NCBI GenBank assembly: GCA_036417435.1
Contig: CM070902.1
Span: 141,163,886 to 141,227,885 of the forward strand
Length of the DNA stretch: 64,000 bases
Origin: Inia geoffrensis
Taxonomy: Eukaryota; Chordata; Mammalia; Artiodactyla; Iniidae
Direction of reading: 5' to 3'
Positions 58,110 to 64,000 of this stretch are shown piece after piece; within the stretch, counting starts at the first letter, position 1; each line of letters opens with the position of its first letter. The notes below the pieces were generated by a model. The model did no database searches and was not told the origin of the DNA. It saw only the letters and a program-made list of their open reading frames with translations. A program made the translations under genes and the position numbers.

Positions 58110-58161
<52 letters not shown>
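58110..58161. repeat. (AT)n microsatellite
   Basis: About 26 uninterrupted AT units, followed by an imperfect AT-only stretch to about 58200. Confidence 0.95.
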
Positions 58162-58164
<3 letters not shown>

Positions 58165-59300
58165 TATATATATAATTTTATATATAAATATATGTATAAT
58201 TAAAAAAAATAAGTTTAAATTTCCTAAGATTTTTTTTTCATGTAAAAGTACATTATAGATTGCTGGCTAGACTGTGGATTAGCTTCCTATGGATCAAATG
58301 TCACTTTGGTCCAATCAACAGGTAGAGCCCTAACTTTGAAACACAGCTGACTTGAGTTGCCACTATGCAGAAGCTGTGAGCATGGGATGTTGAAGGGGCT
58401 TACTGGCATGGCAGGCACCATGATTAACAAGTTGAGTTACTATAGAATCTCTAATTCCTTCTTTATGTATAATCTAATGATCACTGCTTTCATAACAATG
58501 ACCTAGAAGCACAAGATTCTGAAGCTCTTCAACATTCAGTAAACAAATTATGTTCTGTAGTGTTTTAGTGTTAAGTGTATTTTACTGTATTCTAATAGTT
58601 TGAAAGTTGATGAATTTCTCTATGTCATTATACAGTAATTCCTAACTACCACAAACTACTTCTATTAATTAGGACAAACCAATTCCCCAAAAAAACAATT
58701 ATTTTTGTACTAAGAATTCTTGGAGTTTTAGAGACAAGTTCCCAGCCCCCCGACTTAGCTGTGAAATAATGGATGGCAAAAAGCTGCTGCATATCACCTT
58801 ATGGATCTTTACTGTGTATTTTATTTTCCTTTAAGTTGCTAGTAAGAGCCAATCACAATTTCTGTTGGTCTGCAACTAATTGTTGAAATGTGTTCCTCAT
58901 TATTTATTAGGAGATAAATGTTGCCAGCAAAATGTTTTATCTATTAAGCAATGATGAACTTTATCTTAGAAATAAAGTCATACAACTAGGGGTGATTGCA
59001 CAGGAAGAATATCTGGAATATTCTTACACCTCAATTCAGTAATGACTCATTAGTGTGCAACAATTTGATTATAATGTGATTAAGGGTCTAGGAGTAAATA
59101 GCTTGAAATTCTTACTATTATGAAGCACACTTGCCTTTTTAAACCTTAATTAACTTTTACTGACTACTGCCACCTATGATACCACAGTAAGTTTAAAATG
59201 GACAGTGAGCAATCTGATTGGCTGTTGAGAGAACAATGGAGAATATAGGGTTTAGGAGGGCACATTGTAGAATTCAGCTATTTCTACAAAAGAAAACTAA
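58162..59300. other. Unrecognised sequence, partly conserved-looking
   Basis: No gene. 58840-59230 is rich in homeodomain-type TAATTA cores (see findings). Confidence 0.4.
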
Positions 59301-59628
59301 GGGGTTTCCCTGGTGGTGAAGTGGTTAAGAATCCACCTGCCAGTGCAGGAGACACGGGTTCGAGCCCTGGTCCAGGAAGATCCCACATGCCACGGAGCAA
59401 CTAAGCCCGTGTGCCACAACTACTGAGCCTGCGCTCTAGAGCCTGCAAGCCACAACTACTGAAGCCTGCGTGCCTAGAGCCTGTGCTGTGCAACAAGAGA
59501 AGCGGCCGCAGTGAGAAGCCCGTGCACCGCAACGAAGAGTAACCCCCACTCGCCACGACTAGGGAAAGCCTGTGTGCAGCAACAAAGACCTAAGGCAGCC
59601 AAAAATAAATAAATAAATTTTAAAAAAA
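59301..59628 (+). mobile_element. CHR-type SINE, long form
   Basis: GGGGTTTCCCTGGTGGTGAAGTGG start, B box GGTTCGAGCCC, AAATAAATAAATAAATTT tail. Imperfect flanking duplication around ACAAA(A)GAAAA (about 59287 and 59626). Confidence 0.92.
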
Positions 59629-59819
59629 CAAAGAAAATTGAGTGCCTTTAGACTTAGGTCACAAGGCATTGCCTAAGTCTGTTTGGGAAATATAGCTAAT
59701 CTTTCTGGTATTTACTTTCATAATCTAGAAGATGAAGCATATGATGGAGATGTCCTTAAACACCAACAAATTATATTGAGTTGGGGGATTGGTCCGGTTG
59801 GCTAGAGGGTAATTAGAAG

Positions 59820-59990
59820 GGAATCACTATTAATAACCTATTATGTACCATGCAGTATGCTATATGTGACTGTGAAACATTTATAATGCTCATTTTACAA
59901 TGAGAATGTTGGCTTAAATACTGCCTAATGGTCACACAATTCCTAAATGAAAGACCTAGAATTCAAAACCAGGCATGATTCTTTTGCTTA
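59820..59990 (-). mobile_element. MIR-like fragment, inverted
   Basis: ACCTATTATGTACCATGCAGTATGCTAT, CTCATTTTACAATGAGAATGTTGGCTTAAATACTGCCTAATGGTCACACA, CTAGAATTCAAAACCAGGC follow reverse MIR, strongly diverged. Confidence 0.65.
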
Positions 59991-60647
59991 TATCCAAAGT
60001 TCGTAATTTTTTGATGACATGCTGCTGCTTTACTCTGACTTATCTCTAGTATCCTTCCCCTCAACATTTCTCAATAAATGATGATTTCTTCAGATATTTA
60101 ATGATAGTTTCAGAATTCCAGCAGGTGCAGCCAGTGTGGACTTGTGGGGAAGAATGAGATGGAAAAGTGACTTAGCTATAGACTTCTGGATTGTTAACAG
60201 AGGGCTTGACATTGAATACAAGGAAAGGAGCATGAGTATTTGCAGCTATTTCTAGGCTGTCTTGCCATGATTGCTTATTAGTAGAATGGGGAGGGTAATT
60301 GAGTAAAGCTGTGATAGACAAATGACGGTATTTTTCCAGTAGGATACTTAGCTCTGTTTCTATACTATCTCAGATCAGCTCAGTAATTTCTAACCCTCAC
60401 TTACAGTCTAGATTCTATGGAGTGTACTATGCAAGAAACCACAGCATAAAGAATTTAAAGATCAATTGGCTTTAGGAAAATGAAGCAAAATATAATAATC
60501 CACTGGTTTTGGAGCAAAGGCTCTTAATTTTTTTTTTTTATAGAACTTAGGTTAATTAGATTAAACCCATTAGGCTAAATGTTTGACCACTGTACAGTTC
60601 AATTTTATTCTGCTTTGTAAATGTATGACTAATTCTTAGTTTTACCT
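59991..60647. other. Unrecognised sequence
   Basis: Nothing recognised. Confidence 0.4.
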
Positions 60648-61011
60648 TATTATTTTTAACATCTTTACTGGAGTATAATTGCTTTACAATGTTGTGCTAG
60701 TTTCTGATGTATAACAAAGTGAATCAGCTATATCTATACATATATCCCCATATCCCTTTCCTCTTGCTTCTACCTCCCACTCTCCCTATGCTACCCCTCT
60801 AGGTGGTTACAAAGCACCCAGCTTATCTCCCTGTGCTATGCCCCTGCTTCCCACTTGCTAGCTAATTGATATTTGTTAGTGTATATATGTCAGTGCTACT
60901 CTCTCACTTTCTGCCAGCTTCCCCTTCCCATTCCCCATGTCCTCAAGTCCATTCTCTACGTCTGCGTCTCTATTCCTGTCCTGCCCCTAGGTTCATCAGA
61001 AACTTTTCTTT

Positions 61012-64000
61012 TTATATTCCATATATATGTGTTAGCATATGGTATTTTTCTTTCTGACTTACTTCACTCTGTATGACGCACTCTAGGTCCATCCATCTCA
61101 CTACAAATAGTTCAGTTTTGTTTCTTTTTATGGTACTATTCCATTGTATATATGTGCCACACCTTCTTTATTCATTCCTCTGTTGATGGACACTTAGGTT
61201 GCTTCCATGTGCTGGCTATGTCAATAGAGCTGCAATGAACATTGTGGTACGTGACTCTTTTTGAATTATGGTTTTCTCAGGGTATATGCCCAGTAGTGGG
61301 ATTGCTGGGTCATATGGTAGTTCTATTTTTAGTGTTTTAAGGAACCTCCATACTGTTCTCCATAGTGGCTGTATCAATTTACATTCCCACCAACAGTGCA
61401 AGAGGGTTCCCTTTTCTCCACAGCCTCTCCAGCATTTGTTGTTTGTAGATTTTTTGATGATGGCCATTCTGACTGGTGTGAGGTGATACCTCATTATAGT
61501 TTTAATTTGCATTTCTCTAATGATTAGTGATGTTGAGCATCTTTCATGTGTTTGTTGACAATCTGTATATCTTCTTTGGAGAAATGTCTATTTAGGTCTT
61601 CTGCCCATTTTTGGATTGGGTTTTTTTTTTGATATTGAGCTGCATGAGCTGCTTGTATATTCTGGAGATTAATCCATTATCAGTTGCTTTGTTCACAAAT
61701 ATTTTCTCCCATTCTGAGGGTTGTCTTTTCATCTTCTTTATGGTTTCCTTCGCTGTGCAAAAGCTTCTAAGTTTCATTAGGTCCTGTTTGTTTACTTTTG
61801 TTTTTATTTCCTTTTCTCTAGAGGTAGGTCAAAAAGGATCTTGCTGTGATTTATGTCATAGAGTGTTCTGCCTATGTTTTCCTCTAAGAGTTTTATAGAG
61901 TCTGGCCTCACATTTAAGTCTTTAATCCATTTTGAGTTTCTTCTTGTATATGGTGTTAAGGAGTGTTCTAATTTCACTCTTTTACATGTCGTTGTCCAGT
62001 TTTCCCAGAACCACTTATTGAAGGGGCTGTCTTTTCTCCATTGTATATTCTTGCCTCCTTTATCAAAGATAAGGTGACCATATGTGCGTGGGTTTATCTC
62101 TGGGCTTTCTATCCATTGATCAATATTTCTATTTTTGTGCCAGTACCATACTGTCTTGATTATTGTAGCTTTGTAGTATAGTCTGAATTCAGGGAGCCTG
62201 ATTCTTCCAACTCCATTTTTCTTTCTCAAGATTCCTTTGGTTATTCAGGGCCTTTGGTGTTTCCATACAAATTGTGACATGTTTTGTTCTACTTCTGTGA
62301 AAAATGCCATTGGTAGTTTGATAGGGATTGCATTGAATCAGCAGATTGCTTTGGGTAGTAGAATCATTTTCACAATGTTGATTCTTCCAATCTGAGAACA
62401 TGGTATATCTCTCCATCTGTTTGTATCATCTTTAATTTCTTTCAGCAGTGTCTTATAGTTTTCTGCATACAGGTCTTTTGTCTCCTTAGGTAGGTTTATT
62501 CCTAGGTATTTTATTCTTTTTGTTGCAGTGCTAAATGGGAGTGTTTCCTTAAATTCTCTTTCAGATTTTTCATTGTTAGTGTAGAGGAATGCAAGAGATT
62601 TCTGTGCATTAATTTTGTATCCTGCTACTGAACAAATTCATTGATTAGCTCTAGTAGTTTTCTGGTAGCATCTTTAGGATTCTGTATGTATAGTACCATG
62701 TCATCTGCAAACAGTGATAATTTTATTTCTTCTTTTCTGATTTGGATTCCTTTTATTTCTTTTACTTCTCTGATGGCTGTGCCTAAATCTTCCAAAGCTA
62801 TGTTGAATAATAGCAGTGAGAATGGGCACCTTGTCTTATTCCTGATCTTAGAGGAAATGGTTTCAGTTTTTCACCACTGAGAACAATGTTGGCTATGGGT
62901 TTGTCATATATGGCCTTTATTACGTCCTATGCCTACTTTCTGCAGAGATTTTATCATAAATGATTGTTGAATTTTGTCGAAAGCTTTATTTGCATCTACT
63001 GAGATGATCACATGGTTTTTATCTTTCCATTTGTTAATATGGTGTATCACATTGATTAATTTGTGTATATTGAAGAATCCTTGCATTCCTGGGATAAACC
63101 CCACTTGATCAGGGTGTATGATCCTTTTAATGTGCTGTTGGATTCTGTTTGTTTGTATTTTGTTGAGGATTTTTGCATCTACGTTCATCAGTGATATTGG
63201 CCCGTAGTTTTCTTTTTTTGGGACATCGTTGTCTGGTTGTGGTATCAGGGTGATGGTGGCCTTGTAGAATGAGTTTGGGAGTTTTCCTCCCTCTGCTATA
63301 TTTTGGAACAGTTTGAGAAGGATAGGTGTTAGCTCTTCTCTAAATGCTTGATACAATTTGCCTGTGAAGCCATCTGGTCCTGGGCTTTTGTTTGTTGGAT
63401 GATTTTTAATGACAGTTTCAATTTCAGTGTTTGTGATTGGTCTGTTTATATTTTCTATTTCTTCCTGGTTCAGTTTTGGAAGGTTGTGGTTTTCTAAGAA
63501 TTTGTCCATTTCTTCGAGATTGTCCATTTTATTGGCATATAGTTGCTTGTAGTAATCTCTCATGATCCTTTGTATTTCTGCAGTGTCTGTTGTTACTTCT
63601 CCTTTTCCATTTCTAATGCTGTTGATTTGAGTCTTCTCTTTTTTGTTCTTCATGAGTCTGGCTAATGGCTTGTCATTTTTGTTTATCTTCTCAAAGAACC
63701 AGCTTTTAGTTTTATTGACCTTTGCTATTGATTTCTTCATTTCTTTTTCATTTATTTCTGATCTGATCTTTATGATTTCTTTCCTTCGGCTAACTTTGGG
63801 GGTTTTTTGTTCTTCTTTCTCTAACTGCTTTAGGTGTAAGGTTGTTTATTGGAGATTTAGGTTGCTTATTGGAGATTTAGGTTGTTTATTTGAGATTTTT
63901 CTTGTTTCTTGAGATAGGATTGTATTGCTATAAACTTCCCTCATAACTGTTTTTGCTGCATCCTGTAGGTTTTGGATCGTCGTGGTTTCATTGTTGTTTG
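61012..64000 (-). pseudogene. L1 ORF2p, partial, multiply broken
   Basis: Reverse-transcriptase part and C-terminus. Open pieces: 62904-63740 (278 codons, from the linker after the endonuclease to the first RT blocks, [40 protein letters not shown]), 61804-62229 and 61216-61512 (Cys-rich segment [18 protein letters not shown]). The palm motif FADDMVLYI lies at about 62685-62711. A small deletion at about 62920 removes part of the sequence between AAGTAGGCATA and AATAAAGGCC, with further single-base shifts and stops. It cannot make a working enzyme. Confidence 0.92.
63841..63900. repeat. Three tandem 20-bp units within L1 ORF2
   Basis: GTTGTTTATTGGAGATTTAG, then GTTGCTTATTGGAGATTTAG, then GTTGTTTATTTGAGATTTTT. 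The other L1s have one such segment here. Confidence 0.93.

Larger units (their letters stand above)
60648..64000 (-). mobile_element. L1, inverted, 3' UTR and most of ORF2; cut by right window edge
   Basis: Plus strand starts TTTTTAACATCTTTACTGGAGTATAATTG (reverse of the L1 terminus) and runs through the 3' UTR into ORF2. It leaves the window at a point equal to about 12762 of copy B, so the endonuclease and everything upstream are outside. Same L1 lineage as copies A and B but more diverged. Confidence 0.95.

Noticed and set aside
58110..58200. AT-rich hairpin as a small RNA gene
   Set aside because: It is a plain (AT)n microsatellite; self-complementarity is automatic.
1..64000. CRISPR array, bacterial operon, phage or plasmid features
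   Set aside because: Sequence is vertebrate throughout; the tandem repeats found are microsatellites, L1 promoter units or slippage products.

Overview
The window reads as nuclear DNA of a mammal, most likely a cetacean. Eight tRNA-derived SINEs of the CHR type (the family shared by cetaceans, hippos and ruminants) are present in long (about 320-360 bp) and short (about 205-225 bp) forms. Several L1 LINEs are of the cetartiodactyl type. Mammal-wide MIR and L2 relics, old L1M relics and a mariner-type palindrome half are also present. I saw no BovB or Bov-tA sequence, which argues against a ruminant. Genus or species cannot be read from the window. I found no host protein-coding gene, rRNA, tRNA gene or CRISPR array. 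Nearly all open frames longer than 100 codons are LINE frames or their antisense shadows.

Layout: 1-1086 is the 5' UTR of an inverted L1 running off the left edge, abutting half of a mariner palindrome. 1585-2880 is an old L1 3' end. 4718-17343 is the centrepiece: a young L1 (copy A, 4730-17331, with a 12-bp target-site duplication) carrying a second, nearly full-length L1 (copy B, 8393-16130) nested in its ORF2 and flanked by its own 14-bp duplication. Copy B has the 5' UTR, ORF1, ORF2, 3' UTR, poly(A) signal and tail, and is disabled by a few small lesions. Copy A also has an internal ORF1-to-ORF2 deletion. 17344-34173 is diverged sequence with MIR, L2, L1 3' ends, CHR SINEs and a large stack of old inverted L1 sequence at 23.2-29.3 kb. 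34174-34853 is a probable solo LTR. 36.3-41.4 kb is mostly unrecognised. 41405-43114 is a young L1 with a textbook 5' inversion. 43.1-60.6 kb is unrecognised sequence with scattered CHR, MIR and L1M copies. 60648-64000 is another inverted L1 that leaves the right edge within ORF2.

How the parts work together: ORF1p (RNA-binding chaperone) and ORF2p (endonuclease plus reverse transcriptase) copy L1 RNA into A-rich targets, leaving the duplications seen here. CHR SINEs, which encode no protein, are expected to borrow that machinery, consistent with their A-rich tails and similar duplications.

The most interesting biology is the front end of these L1s. It has a 38-bp tandem array whose unit number differs between copies, a 272-bp head-to-tail duplication, long pyrimidine tracts, and a 93-codon sense frame upstream of ORF1 kept at the same place in both copies. 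A half-frame on the antisense strand is open in all three 5' UTRs. Outside LINEs, a 90-bp segment at 19512-19601 with strong-looking splice sites is the only candidate host exon. Class and subfamily names rest on recognition by eye, not on database searches.
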